DNA of 64,000 nucleotides from Chryseobacterium viscerum (GCF_002899945.2 NZ_PPEG02000002.1:186001-250000); one strand, 5' to 3'. Counted from the first letter of the stretch, positions 43,279-51,447 are shown. The notes: generated by a model from the sequence alone, not told the origin. Program-made: numbers and translations.

Positions 43279-43343
43279 TTTATCGGAGATAAAATCCCTG
43301 CGTCTTATAAGATATTTATACAAAACTTTCCGCGCCTTTGCGT
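43279..43343. repeat. TTATCGGAGATAAAA repeat, copy 1
   Basis: It begins TTATCGGAGATAAAATCCC and ends GCGCCTTTGCGT. The same ends and the same length (about 65 bases) occur at 53117-53181. Both copies end about 16 bases past the stop of a reverse-strand gene. Confidence 0.65.
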
Positions 43344-43359
43344 ACACCAATAAAATATT

Positions 43360-44373
43360 TTATTCAATCCTCTCTATCCACTCAATACCACTTACATCAA
43401 TTAGTTTCAGGGTATAAATTTCACTTTTCAAAAGAACATCATCAATATTTAGAGTTAAATCTGGCTTTGCTCCCAACGGAATAACAAGACTGTGTTTTCC
43501 GGGTTTTACTTTGGCAACGTAATGGTTTTTTATATTTTCTTTAGAAAAATCGGAAAGTTCTTTATGGTTCAATTCTTTTAAAATATTTCCGTTTTTGTCC
43601 AGAATATGAATGCCTATCAGAAAAGAACCATAGACATCAGCACCTTCTGTTCTGTACACTTTAAATGTCAGATCTGAACTGTTATGAGAGATGTTTGATA
43701 TTTCCAGCTTTGGCTTTACCGATTTATTATGTAAGGTTCCCCATACACCTCCATGGAAATATTGATTGGTAAAAAGAGTTAATCCGAATATAATCAGCGA
43801 GCCCGCAAAGACAATCGTTTTAGGTTTTGAAACAGGGAGATCTCCCGAACCTAACCATGGGAACCATTTTTTTTGAGTGAAGCTCTTGTTATTCTTTATG
43901 AAATAATAATCCATCGAATAAGGGCCGCTTCCGGTAAGAAACAGAACAAATCCGCCTGCGACTCCTAAAACCCCTATCTGCCATTCATCAAGACAGGTTG
44001 TGCCCAGCCATCCGGATCCTAGCAGGATCCCAAGGGCAAGACTGAAGATCCCAATGCTCATCAGCCGGGTAAATAATCCAAGAATAATCAATAATCCAAC
44101 AATGGCTTCAATGATGGTGAAAGTAATCATGGATCTCTCTAAAGCATCGGGATGGGTAACCAGATACTCAATAATTGGTTTTATTCCGAGGGCATTGGGT
44201 AAGAAATGATTGAATTTTTCCCCGATATATCCCTGTTCATCGGGAATAAGTTTGTTTTCAAGGATAAGTCTGCGCCAGAAAGCTGAAAAGTAAGTCCATC
44301 CGATAACCATTCGGAGGGATAATGTATATAATCCGGCCAGGTCCGAAGACAGGCTGTTTATGGTATGTTTCAT
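43360..44373 (-). CDS. DoxD/DoxA-like fusion (thiosulfate:quinone oxidoreductase-type membrane protein)
   Basis: 337 residues. The N-terminal half (about 1-170) is a DoxX/DoxD-type membrane domain: LYTLSLRMVIGWTYFSAFWR, then LEIIEAIVGLL-like helices and a conserved Cys in WLGTTCLDEWQIGVLG. After another helix (about 190-210), residues about 220-337 form a soluble beta domain (SDLTFKVYRTEGADVYGSFL) with the position and pattern of DoxA. DoxD plus DoxA form thiosulfate:quinone oxidoreductase in archaea, and fused forms are common in Bacteroidota. Activity here is inferred, not shown. The start follows the usual MKH-rich cytoplasmic leader. Confidence 0.8.
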   Translation of the reverse strand: MKHTINSLSSDLAGLYTLSLRMVIGWTYFSAFWRRLILENKLIPDEQGYIGEKFNHFLPNALGIKPIIEYLVTHPDALERSMITFTIIEAIVGLLIILGLFTRLMSIGIFSLALGILLGSGWLGTTCLDEWQIGVLGVAGGFVLFLTGSGPYSMDYYFIKNNKSFTQKKWFPWLGSGDLPVSKPKTIVFAGSLIIFGLTLFTNQYFHGGVWGTLHNKSVKPKLEISNISHNSSDLTFKVYRTEGADVYGSFLIGIHILDKNGNILKELNHKELSDFSKENIKNHYVAKVKPGKHSLVIPLGAKPDLTLNIDDVLLKSEIYTLKLIDVSGIEWIERIE

Positions 44374-44427
44374 TGAAATTAATATTGTTATTGTAAAAAA
44401 CTGATTTTTAATGAGGCTTAAAAAAGT

Positions 44428-44784
44428 TTAAACCAGATTAAGTTTCAGTCTTTTAAATAAAATATATTTCGGCGGGCTGTTTCCTGTAGAATGCCCTGAA
44501 TATTGATTGAAAAAAATCTTCTCTTCAAAAGAGTTCCCAGCAACGAAATAAATACCGGAAAAAGATTCTTTGTACCGGCTCTGAACTTTATTTTTTAAAA
44601 CTGAAATTCCGGAGGAAGCAGATGCAGAATCACAACTGAAGGAAAGAGATGAGGTTGTTTTTACTTTATTGAGGCCGCTGATGTACTGAATGTCAAAAAT
44701 ATCAAGAACATTTCTTTTGACAGAACATGGAGACAATGAAAATACCAATATAAGCATCGTAATGACAGCTTTATAGGTTTTCAT
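44428..44784 (-). CDS. Small secreted or lipoprotein-like hypothetical protein
   Basis: The start at 44784 (MKTYKAVITMLILVFSLSPC) gives a signal with a Cys at residue 20, so a lipoprotein is possible, although SLSPC is a poor lipobox. Upstream ATGs at 44805 and 44892 give worse signals. The mature part of about 99 residues holds SLSFSCDSASASSGISVLKN and FNQYSGHSTGNSPPKYILFK. No family recognised. It lies between the DoxD-like gene (54 bases) and a secreted hydrolase (38 bases), all on one strand, so a shared transcript is likely. Confidence 0.55.
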   Translation of the reverse strand: MKTYKAVITMLILVFSLSPCSVKRNVLDIFDIQYISGLNKVKTTSSLSFSCDSASASSGISVLKNKVQSRYKESFSGIYFVAGNSFEEKIFFNQYSGHSTGNSPPKYILFKRLKLNLV

Positions 44785-44822
44785 ATGAAATCTTGAATGG
44801 GGCATAATTACAAAACTACACT

Positions 44823-45737
44823 TTATTTTAATGTAAGCTCCATGAATTGTAAGAAATCGGCCTGCTGATCTACAAATAAGTAATGTGAGCAATTGTCAAT
44901 ACACTTGAAATTTTTCTTTCCGACTATATTTTTAAGATCATTCAGCTGTTTTTCTGAAAATATTCCGTCATTTTTACCATAGACCGCAAAAACGGGAATT
45001 CCTTTTTTCCGGATGTCTTTTAAAACAGCGGTATTATCCAGATTGTTCTGAAGTTCATTTTGATAAAACTTCAATGGAGAATCGGGGTTTCTTATGTTGC
45101 TTTTGTAAAATTCACCCGCTTTGTATTCATTTCTCAGCATTTCACTTTCGGGAGTAGGATGGGGCATATCGAAGAATCCCAGTTTTCCGGCGATATCATA
45201 ACATCTTTTTCTATAGGCCGCAGAATTTTTGTTCAGACCTTCTATTTCCGATATTTCTTTGAGCTGGGCAGGATCATTTTTAAAATGTTCTCTGGCTTGT
45301 TTTAAAATATGATTATAGGTTTCCTGCTGGGTAAATAAAGCTCCTGCAAGAGTCAGACTGTTTACTTTATCAGGAAATTGTGCCGTAAATAAAGTCCCGA
45401 TAATTCCGCCGAAGCTGTGGGCAAGAATATTGGCTTTTTTGATGTTATAAGTTGTATAAATTCCTTTTAAATCCTCAAAACTTTCCTTAAAGGTCATAGT
45501 AGCATTCTCATCCTTTGAACGTCCTTCACCACGTCTGTCATAGACAATGACATAAAATCCTTTGTTAGCAAGGTGTTGAGCCGTTGTACCCTCAAATAAA
45601 GTTGCATTTCCGCTTGGTCCGCCATGAATAAAAATTACAGGAGCATTTTTCGGATTTCCATACGCTTTAGAATATAAATTCTGTGATTTAAAAAACATTG
45701 AAGATATGATGAAAAGAATGGAAAACAGTGATTTCAT
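44823..45737 (-). CDS. Secreted alpha/beta hydrolase (proline iminopeptidase-like)
   Basis: 304 residues with a signal peptide (SSMFFKSQ). The hydrolase features are in order: oxyanion region VIFIHGGPSGNATLFEG, the family word VYDRRGEGRS, the nucleophile elbow LAHSFGGIIG, an acid in AVYGKNDGIFS and the catalytic His in CIDNCSHYLFVDQQ. The HGGP and RG-GRS words match the proline iminopeptidase/S33 group. It probably acts in the periplasm on small peptides or esters. Confidence 0.82.
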   Translation of the reverse strand: MKSLFSILFIISSMFFKSQNLYSKAYGNPKNAPVIFIHGGPSGNATLFEGTTAQHLANKGFYVIVYDRRGEGRSKDENATMTFKESFEDLKGIYTTYNIKKANILAHSFGGIIGTLFTAQFPDKVNSLTLAGALFTQQETYNHILKQAREHFKNDPAQLKEISEIEGLNKNSAAYRKRCYDIAGKLGFFDMPHPTPESEMLRNEYKAGEFYKSNIRNPDSPLKFYQNELQNNLDNTAVLKDIRKKGIPVFAVYGKNDGIFSEKQLNDLKNIVGKKNFKCIDNCSHYLFVDQQADFLQFMELTLK

Positions 45738-45903
45738 GATGGTTTTTTTAAGCCCTCTAAACTACTAAATATTCTCTGAGCAGAAGAAAATAAAGTGATC
45801 TGAATTATTATTACATTTAAAAATTGAAAACACTACTGACGGACAGTTGTCACAGTTCCGGTTTATCTTTACACTCTCAAAGTTTATATAAAAACAATAA
45901 AAT

Positions 45904-46221
45904 ATGGACACCAATAATTTTGATACCATCATAAAACGTTCCTTAGATATCAGAGAAAAATATCATCAGCTGGAAATAAAAGGCAACGGAAAAGAATGGA
46001 CTCTGGAAGAAGATGCTCTTGCTTATCTTACTGATGCGGGATTAGTAGGAAGAAATGTAATGTCCCATCAGAAAACATGGCTGAAAAAAGATTCAGCGGA
46101 AGAATTAGAACATAAATTAGCGGAAAATATCTGGTGGCTGATTGTCTTGGCCGATCGAACAGGAATTGATATTAAAGAAGCGATGGGAAAATTTTTAACT
46201 AAAACTGAAAATATATTCTAA
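45904..46221 (+). CDS. MazG-like nucleotide pyrophosphohydrolase-family protein
   Basis: 105 residues, all helical. The C-terminal SAEELEHKLAENIWWLIVLA, followed by DRTGIDIKEA, matches the second half of the MazG-type EExxE...ExxD metal-binding layout, although the expected Asp after the E-x-x motif is replaced (LAENIWW). The N-terminal DIREKYHQLEIKGNGKEWTL, EEDALAYLTD fits flavobacterial MazG-like proteins. MazG enzymes clear non-canonical nucleoside triphosphates. The stop overlaps the ATG of the Tag glycosylase by one base, so the pair is coupled: one cleans the pool, the other repairs DNA. Confidence 0.7.
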   Translation: MDTNNFDTIIKRSLDIREKYHQLEIKGNGKEWTLEEDALAYLTDAGLVGRNVMSHQKTWLKKDSAEELEHKLAENIWWLIVLADRTGIDIKEAMGKFLTKTENIF

Positions 46222-46781
46222 TGAGTTATTGTTTAGCAATAGAAGGCATGCAGCCCGAAAGCAGAAAAGAACTGCACAAAAATTACCATGACAATTATTA
46301 TGGGTTTCCTATTCATGATGATAATGAGCTGTTTGGAAGACTGATTCTGGAGATCAATCAGGCAGGATTAAGCTGGGAAACCGTTCTGAAAAAGGAAGAC
46401 AGCTTCAGAAAAGCCTATGATCATTTTGATATCAAAAAAATAGCGGCTTATACAGAAGAAGACCGTGAAAGATTGCTCGGTGACCCTGGAATTATCAGAA
46501 ATAAACTCAAAGTGAATGCTGCGATAGAAAATGCAAAAACTATTATAGAATTGCAGAAGGAATTTGGTTCATTTGAAAAATGGCTGGAACATCATCATCC
46601 TAAAACATTACAGGAATGGATGAAATTATTCAAGAAAACCTTCAAATTCACAGGTGGAGAAATTGTCAACGAATTTCTCATGAGTACCGGATATTTGAAA
46701 GGTTGTCATACCGAAACTTGCCCTATTTACGTGAAGGTATTGGAAAGTAATCCATTATGGAATAAAATGGAAGATAAATAG
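46221..46781 (+). CDS. tag: DNA-3-methyladenine glycosylase I
   Basis: 186 residues of the Tag family. The N-terminal Cys4, YHDNYYGFPIHDDNELFGRL, and the active-site region EINQAGLSWETVLKKEDSFR with its Glu match E. coli Tag. GIIRNKLKVNAAIENAK is the family HhH segment. The C-terminal GCHTETCP supplies the His and Cys of the zinc clip. It removes 3-methyladenine from alkylated DNA. The usual Glu-Trp of the YHDNEWG motif is Tyr-Tyr here. It overlaps the MazG-like gene by one base. Confidence 0.92.
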   Translation: MSYCLAIEGMQPESRKELHKNYHDNYYGFPIHDDNELFGRLILEINQAGLSWETVLKKEDSFRKAYDHFDIKKIAAYTEEDRERLLGDPGIIRNKLKVNAAIENAKTIIELQKEFGSFEKWLEHHHPKTLQEWMKLFKKTFKFTGGEIVNEFLMSTGYLKGCHTETCPIYVKVLESNPLWNKMEDK

Positions 46782-46802
46782 AAAAACTGATCAATATATA
46801 AT

Positions 46803-46877
46803 TTTAGATTCCTACGGAAAGACACAGTGTGTGCATAATGTCAAATACTTCTATTTGTCATTCCGTAGGAATCTAAA
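46803..46877. repeat. Long inverted repeat (TTTAGATTCCTACGGAA)
   Basis: Two 17-base arms, TTTAGATTCCTACGGAA (46803-46819) and its exact complement (46861-46877), extend inward to 22 bases with one mismatch (GACA / TGTC). They lie between convergent genes and could act as a two-way terminator. The arms look like a dispersed element seen in other Bacteroidota. Confidence 0.8.
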
Positions 46878-46882
46878 TTATT

Positions 46883-47389
46883 CTATTTCATGCTTCTTAC
46901 CGAAACATCCGGTTTTTCACCTTGCGGAACAATGAAAATGGCATTGTCACTGATTGTATCTCCAGGATCAAAATAATAGCTTCCAGTTACAGGAATAGTA
47001 CTGGTGATGAATTTTCCAGATTTGTCATAAGCAGAATATGTAACATTAATCATTTGAGCCTTCATTTTTAATTCTATTTTTTTAGAAGTAAGTCTGGCTC
47101 CGGTTGCATTAATGCAGTCCAGTTCTACAAGGCCTATATTGCTTGTAATTTGAGGAAAAGCAGACAGCCTGATGTTGTATGTCTTATCTGTAGTATTTTT
47201 TATCGATGCAGAAACTTTATAGCGGTCATAGGATTTTCCACCAGATTCTACACTTTCTTTATTGAGGATATTAAAAGTAACAGCCATCCCATTGACATCG
47301 AGTGTCTGGCCGTCAGAAATTTTTTGTGCATGTATGTTTATTCCTAAAAAGACAGCGATAAAGAACAATAAAAAAGTCAGATTTTTCAT
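46883..47389 (-). CDS. Secreted hypothetical protein, Ig-like
   Basis: 168 residues with a signal peptide (GINIHAQ). The mature part is beta-rich (MAVTFNILNKESVESGGKSY, KVSASIKNTTDKTYNIRLSA) and resembles DUF4352-type or other Ig-like accessory domains. No catalytic residues recognised. Probably periplasmic. Monocistronic; the long inverted repeat follows its stop directly. Confidence 0.65.
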   Translation of the reverse strand: MKNLTFLLFFIAVFLGINIHAQKISDGQTLDVNGMAVTFNILNKESVESGGKSYDRYKVSASIKNTTDKTYNIRLSAFPQITSNIGLVELDCINATGARLTSKKIELKMKAQMINVTYSAYDKSGKFITSTIPVTGSYYFDPGDTISDNAIFIVPQGEKPDVSVRSMK

Positions 47390-47466
47390 AGTATTAGTTT
47401 ATGTATTTAAAGATAATTATTTTACATAAATAATACAATGTAGAATTTTTTTCAACTACAAACCGT

Positions 47467-47838
47467 TTATTTGTTATTGTTTTTCATCAATTCCTTATGC
47501 TCATTTCCCCATTTTTCAAACTCCAGGATAATGGGTTTCAGTTTGTATCCTATTTCTGTAAGTTCATATTCTACCCTTGGCGGAACTTCTGCATAGACTG
47601 TTCTGGTAATGATCTTGTCTTCTTCCAGTCTGCGAAGCTGAAGTGTAAGCATCCTTTCGGTAATATTCTGAAGTTTTTTTCTAAGTTCCCCGAATCTCAT
47701 TTTCCCATTGATCAGATAGCAGCAGATGGCCAGTGCCCATTGCCCTCCGATCGTGTTGGATGCATAGATTTCCGGACATTCATCAGCAAGTGCCTTTTTA
47801 TTAGCAAAATTGGTTGAGGTTTCCTTTATTTTAGTCAT
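47467..47838 (-). CDS. HxlR-family transcriptional regulator
   Basis: 123 residues with the full HxlR winged helix: CPEIYASNTIGGQWALAICC, FGELRKKLQNITERMLTLQL and VYAEVPPRVEYELTEIGYKL. The family Cys near the N-terminus (DECPEI) is present; in some relatives it senses reactive electrophiles. It is divergent from a flavodoxin-fold oxidoreductase 90 bases away, a frequent pairing in which HxlR represses the oxidoreductase until quinones or aldehydes inactivate it. Confidence 0.9.
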   Translation of the reverse strand: MTKIKETSTNFANKKALADECPEIYASNTIGGQWALAICCYLINGKMRFGELRKKLQNITERMLTLQLRRLEEDKIITRTVYAEVPPRVEYELTEIGYKLKPIILEFEKWGNEHKELMKNNNK

Positions 47839-47839
47839 T

Positions 47840-47892
47840 ACTTACATTTTTATAGTACCATACAATAGGTTGCTAATGTACGAAATGTAAGT
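47840..47892. promoter_or_regulatory. Candidate HxlR operator between the divergent genes
   Basis: ACTTACATTT (47840-47849) and its exact complement AAATGTAAGT (47883-47892) flank the HxlR start and the oxidoreductase promoter region, where a perfect -7 box TAATTTTG (47902-47909) lies. The 10-base arms, 33 bases apart, are a plausible pair of half sites for a dimeric regulator. Confidence 0.5.
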
Positions 47893-47928
47893 TACGTGTT
47901 GTAATTTTGTAGCAGAAATTTAAACATA

Positions 47929-48459
47929 ATGAAGACCTTAGTAATTGTTACACACCCAGATATTGAAAAATCAGCCATTAATAAAAAATGGATTGACGAA
48001 TTGAAAAAATACCCTGAAAAATATACCGTTCATCAACTGTACGAAGCTTATCCCGATGGAAAAATCAATGTAGCAGAAGAACAAAAACTGATGGAATCTT
48101 ATGACAAAGTTGTATTTCAGTTTCCTTTTTACTGGTTCAGCAGCCCACCACTTTTAAAACAGTGGCTGGATGAGGTAGTTTTGTATGGCTGGGCGTATGG
48201 AAGCAACAGTGGTTTTAAACTGGCCGGAAAGAAAATGTCACTGGCTGTCACTGCAGGAATAGATGAAGAAGGATACTCTACCTCCGGAGAATATAAATAC
48301 ACGATGAATGAGCTTTTCAGACCTTACGAACTGACTTTCGATTATATAAAAGCAGATTATAAAGAACCTTTCGTCTACTACGGAATTGAAAGAGATTCTT
48401 CCGATGAATGGATCAACAGAAGTGTTCCGATGTATCTGGAATTTTTGGATAATTTATAA
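47929..48459 (+). CDS. NAD(P)H-dependent oxidoreductase, flavodoxin fold
   Basis: 176 residues of the NQO1/KefF/MdaB group. KTLVIVTHPDIEKSAINKKW is the start of the fold, VVFQFPFYWFSSPPLLKQWL the FMN/substrate segment, and YGWAYGSNSGFKLAGKKMSL the second signature; the C-terminus continues with TMNELFRPYELTFDYIKADY. It reduces quinones by two electrons with NAD(P)H, protecting the cell. Divergent from the HxlR gene, its likely regulator. Confidence 0.9.
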   Translation: MKTLVIVTHPDIEKSAINKKWIDELKKYPEKYTVHQLYEAYPDGKINVAEEQKLMESYDKVVFQFPFYWFSSPPLLKQWLDEVVLYGWAYGSNSGFKLAGKKMSLAVTAGIDEEGYSTSGEYKYTMNELFRPYELTFDYIKADYKEPFVYYGIERDSSDEWINRSVPMYLEFLDNL

Positions 48460-48466
48460 TGATATA

Positions 48467-48513
48467 AAAAGTAGGTTGAAACTTTGAATCTCCAATGTGT
48501 TCAGCCTACTTTT
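48467..48513. terminator. Bidirectional hairpin terminator between the oxidoreductase gene and the five-gene run
   Basis: AAAAGTAGG (48467-48475) and CCTACTTTT (48505-48513) pair, with the stem extended by TTGAA / TTCAG including one G-T pair. The right arm overlaps the last codons of the reverse-strand gene at 48506. Confidence 0.7.
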
Positions 48514-48964
48514 GAATATATTCAAAGGGTTCCACATTCCAGTCCTGCACATATTTTTTTATCGTATTACTGTCAATATTAAAAGGGACATCCTGATATT
48601 TCCAGCCTTTTGAAGGAACTTTTAAATCTATAAGATAGTTTTCAATCGAGTAGATATCAAGTATCGCTGAATTATCAGGTTTTATAGAATCAAAAATGAT
48701 AAGAAATTTGTCTCCTTTTTGATAAGAATAATTAGCAGTTTTAGAATATGTAATACCATTAACATGATATTTATAATCTATTCCCACCCCATTATTGTTT
48801 TTATAATGCCAGTCTGAGGTGGCTTCTCCAATTGTATATTTAGGGTTTTTGAGTATGTTATTAATCCCCAGATTAGCACTGATTAAACAGAATATAATAA
48901 ATAGGAAAACGACTATCAATACAATAATATGAAACTTTTTTAAAATAAATTTTTTCATACTCAA
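48506..48964 (-). CDS. Membrane-anchored hypothetical protein (last gene of five-gene run)
   Basis: 152 residues: a basic start, one transmembrane helix (HIIVLIVVFLFIIFCLISAN), then about 115 residues of extracytoplasmic beta-rich domain (GVGIDYKYHVNGITYSKTAN, then YSYQKGDKFLIIFDSIKPDN). The YHVNGITY and K-G-D-K-x-x-I-x-F words resemble DUF3592-type domains with a single anchor, which is tentative. It overlaps the upstream gene by four bases, so the pair is translationally coupled. Function unknown. Confidence 0.6.
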   Translation of the reverse strand: MSMKKFILKKFHIIVLIVVFLFIIFCLISANLGINNILKNPKYTIGEATSDWHYKNNNGVGIDYKYHVNGITYSKTANYSYQKGDKFLIIFDSIKPDNSAILDIYSIENYLIDLKVPSKGWKYQDVPFNIDSNTIKKYVQDWNVEPFEYIQK

Positions 48965-49434
48965 TTATTATATTTTTCATTGAACTTTTGTAGATCTATC
49001 GCCTGTTCCTGAAAATACTCTTTAAACTTATCTGAAAGATTTTTGTCTTTAAATTTTACAATAGTGTACCCGCTATCAAAAGCAATAATTTCTACAATAC
49101 TTTCCTGAATTAAAAAATGATTAGGTTCCCAAACACGTGTATCTTCAGCAGATAATCTGGATACTAATGAAGTATCGGGTTCAATATTATCTTTTACAGC
49201 TGATATTACTCCCCAAATCATCTGAGTATTGCTTTGATACAGTTTTTCAAATTCCGGATTATTCAAAATAAAAAAATCTTCATCAAAGTTAATGGGAAGC
49301 GGCTGATCTGGCATAAAATCTAAATCTGTCAAAATCCATTTATAAACAACGAGGTCATCCCATATAGGTTTCAAAACCTCCTGAAGATTAGTATGGAATT
49401 TCACCTTTTTGGTATTTCTGATAATCCAGTTCAT
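48961..49434 (-). CDS. Hypothetical cytoplasmic protein (fourth gene of five-gene run)
   Basis: 157 residues with no signal peptide or membrane helix. The start MNWIIRNTKKVKFHTNLQEV immediately follows the DUF2199 stop with no gap. It is mixed alpha/beta and acidic, with DLDFMPDQPLPINFDEDFFI, DSGYTIVKFKDKNLSDKFKE in the second half. No family recognised. The small, acidic, standalone character resembles immunity-type proteins of polymorphic toxin systems, but no toxin is nearby, so this is speculation. Confidence 0.55.
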   Translation of the reverse strand: MNWIIRNTKKVKFHTNLQEVLKPIWDDLVVYKWILTDLDFMPDQPLPINFDEDFFILNNPEFEKLYQSNTQMIWGVISAVKDNIEPDTSLVSRLSAEDTRVWEPNHFLIQESIVEIIAFDSGYTIVKFKDKNLSDKFKEYFQEQAIDLQKFNEKYNN

Positions 49435-49935
49435 CTATTCTCTATTTAAAACCCTGTTGATTCTCTTCTCCGCTTCCTCCTTTGTTATTCCATTATAAAA
49501 ATCATCTACAAACGGATGATCATAGCTTTCATGCGGAAAAACAAATGGTCGGCCGATAGAATTATTTACTACCACTGTTGTAGGAATACTTTCTTCAAAA
49601 TCATAATCCGGAAGATACGTAGAAAGCCATCCGAAATATTCAGCTTCAAATTCCTTATTGTCATAATTTTCAACATATTCATCAAAGCTCTTTTCACTCA
49701 ATGACACCCAGATTCCGTAATCCAGATCCCTGCAGTCATCTGTAACTTCCTGTATAAGAACGGTACGGATAAATCTGTGGGTGTTTTCGGAATCTTCCAC
49801 GACACACAAATCCGAACTGAGTTCAGCATTTTTTAATTCTTCTTCGGATAAACACGAATAGAAATAGGGTTCATTATAGGCGAGTGCAGGCCAGTCTTCC
49901 TTTTCTTCCCCACAGCATTGGCAGATGTATTTCAT
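49435..49935 (-). CDS. DUF2199 domain-containing protein
   Basis: 166 residues. A zinc-ribbon-like start (CQCCGEEKEDWPALAYNEPY), then the DUF2199 words LSSDLCVVEDSENTHRFIRT and DLDYGIWVSLSEKSFDEYVE, place it in this family of unknown function. The body is acidic. The gene starts nine bases after the FAD oxidase stop and its stop abuts the next start. It has no signal peptide, so it is cytoplasmic. DUF2199 genes often occur alone; tight linkage to a phospholipase and an FAD oxidase is notable. Confidence 0.8.
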   Translation of the reverse strand: MKYICQCCGEEKEDWPALAYNEPYFYSCLSEEELKNAELSSDLCVVEDSENTHRFIRTVLIQEVTDDCRDLDYGIWVSLSEKSFDEYVENYDNKEFEAEYFGWLSTYLPDYDFEESIPTTVVVNNSIGRPFVFPHESYDHPFVDDFYNGITKEEAEKRINRVLNRE

Positions 49936-49944
49936 AGTATTGTT

Positions 49945-51414
49945 TTATTTATAGTGTTGGTAAAACTTATTATCAAAGAGCTCAGAAGGGTCATATTTTC
50001 TTTTCATTTCAAAAAAAGATTCTGCTTGTGGATAGACCTTTCTCATTTTCTCTCTGCCGATATGAAGACGGTAAGGAAGATAAAAAGTACCCTCGTTTTT
50101 CAGGGTAATATCTACCAGTTTGTTGGTGAGAACTTTCATGGCTTCTTCCTGCTTCTCTGTTTTCTTCTGGTTAAAAAGTAATACAAATCCGAAAACATGC
50201 TCTCTGGCGTAATTCATATAGCTGTCTTCATCCTTATTCACTGCACGGATAGTGATATTCAGGAGATCCAGCCCGGAGTTTCTCAAAACGGGTTTTATAT
50301 CTTTAATAAACTGATTAAAATTTCTATCCGGTATAAAATATTCCTGCAGCAAATCTGTAGAATTCGGGTCTTTATTTTCAATGAGGGAAACATGATCGTT
50401 AAGGAGCTCGTTTCTGGAATAAACAGCATCTTTAGTCATTTTATTCATTCCCGTTTCCAGATCCCATCGCAGCCTTTTTCCGTACTCACTGTTTACGGTA
50501 CTACGGAAAACAAGACGCTTTGTCTCTGCATTTTTAGCATTTTGAAGGGGGAGCGGTAAGGGCTTTTCATCTGCTTTTTCAAAATAATTGATGGTAGCTT
50601 CTTCAAGGAAATGTTTGTCAGAAATTCTCAGTCTTCCGAAAACAAGATTAACATTCGGATTTTCAGAAACAAATTTTTTGTAATAATCGGTATAATGATC
50701 AGAACTCAAACGGACATATTTATACTGAAGAGCAAGGTTGTCAACCACTTTTAATTTCACATCAAGAATAATCCCGAAAAGCCCATAACCACCGATTACC
50801 AGTTTAAAAAGTTCTGGGTTTTCTTCTCTGCTGCAATTAAGAATTTTCCCACTTTGATCCATCAGTGAAAAAGAAATAACACTAGACGAAATGGGAGGGA
50901 GGTTTTTCTGCCATCCATGACCGTTGACACTCATAGATCCGCCTACTGAAAAAGAACTGAAAGCCTGCATCACGGCGATAGATTTTCCATGTTTATCCAG
51001 GTATTTGATAGCGTCCTCCCAAAGAGCACCGGAACCGATGGTAAGAATGTTGGATTTTTCATCCAGTTCCATATGTTTATAAGGGAGCATATTCAGCAGG
51101 ATGCCGTCAGGGTAGATGGTATGTCCGCCCATACTGTGCTGAGCACCGGCAATAGAGATTTTCAACTGTTTTTCTTTAGCATATTTCAGGATCTGACGAA
51201 GCTGGTTTTCAATTTCAGTTTTGGAAGCAGGAACTTTAATCAGTGTATCAATCTTTGTTAAATTCAGCTGGCTTGCATCATTCGTATATCCTTTGGGAAT
51301 TTCGTTTTTAATATCGGATTCATTCCATTTTGTTTTAAGAACATGAACAACCGGAATAGCAATGAAAATAAGAACCATAACGGCCCCAAGTATAAAAAAA
51401 TGTCTCTTTTTCAT
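49945..51414 (-). CDS. Membrane-anchored FAD-binding (PCMH-type) oxidoreductase
   Basis: 489 residues with an N-terminal membrane anchor (FFILGAVMVLIFIAIPVVHV). The FAD-binding PCMH domain is clear: AGAQHSMGGHTIYPDGILLN, DEKSNILTIGSGALWEDAIK, AVMQAFSSFSVGGSMSVNGH and PELFKLVIGGYGLFGIILDV. The C-terminal part fits sugar-lactone or aldonolactone oxidase-like flavoproteins. The H of AQHSMGGH sits where covalent FAD attachment occurs in some relatives. Substrate unknown; the catalytic domain may face the periplasm. It is 33 bases after the patatin gene and 9 bases before the DUF2199 gene. Confidence 0.82.
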   Translation of the reverse strand: MKKRHFFILGAVMVLIFIAIPVVHVLKTKWNESDIKNEIPKGYTNDASQLNLTKIDTLIKVPASKTEIENQLRQILKYAKEKQLKISIAGAQHSMGGHTIYPDGILLNMLPYKHMELDEKSNILTIGSGALWEDAIKYLDKHGKSIAVMQAFSSFSVGGSMSVNGHGWQKNLPPISSSVISFSLMDQSGKILNCSREENPELFKLVIGGYGLFGIILDVKLKVVDNLALQYKYVRLSSDHYTDYYKKFVSENPNVNLVFGRLRISDKHFLEEATINYFEKADEKPLPLPLQNAKNAETKRLVFRSTVNSEYGKRLRWDLETGMNKMTKDAVYSRNELLNDHVSLIENKDPNSTDLLQEYFIPDRNFNQFIKDIKPVLRNSGLDLLNITIRAVNKDEDSYMNYAREHVFGFVLLFNQKKTEKQEEAMKVLTNKLVDITLKNEGTFYLPYRLHIGREKMRKVYPQAESFFEMKRKYDPSELFDNKFYQHYK

Positions 51415-51447
51415 GGAAATTTAAAAAGCTAAAATACTTAAAAATCC

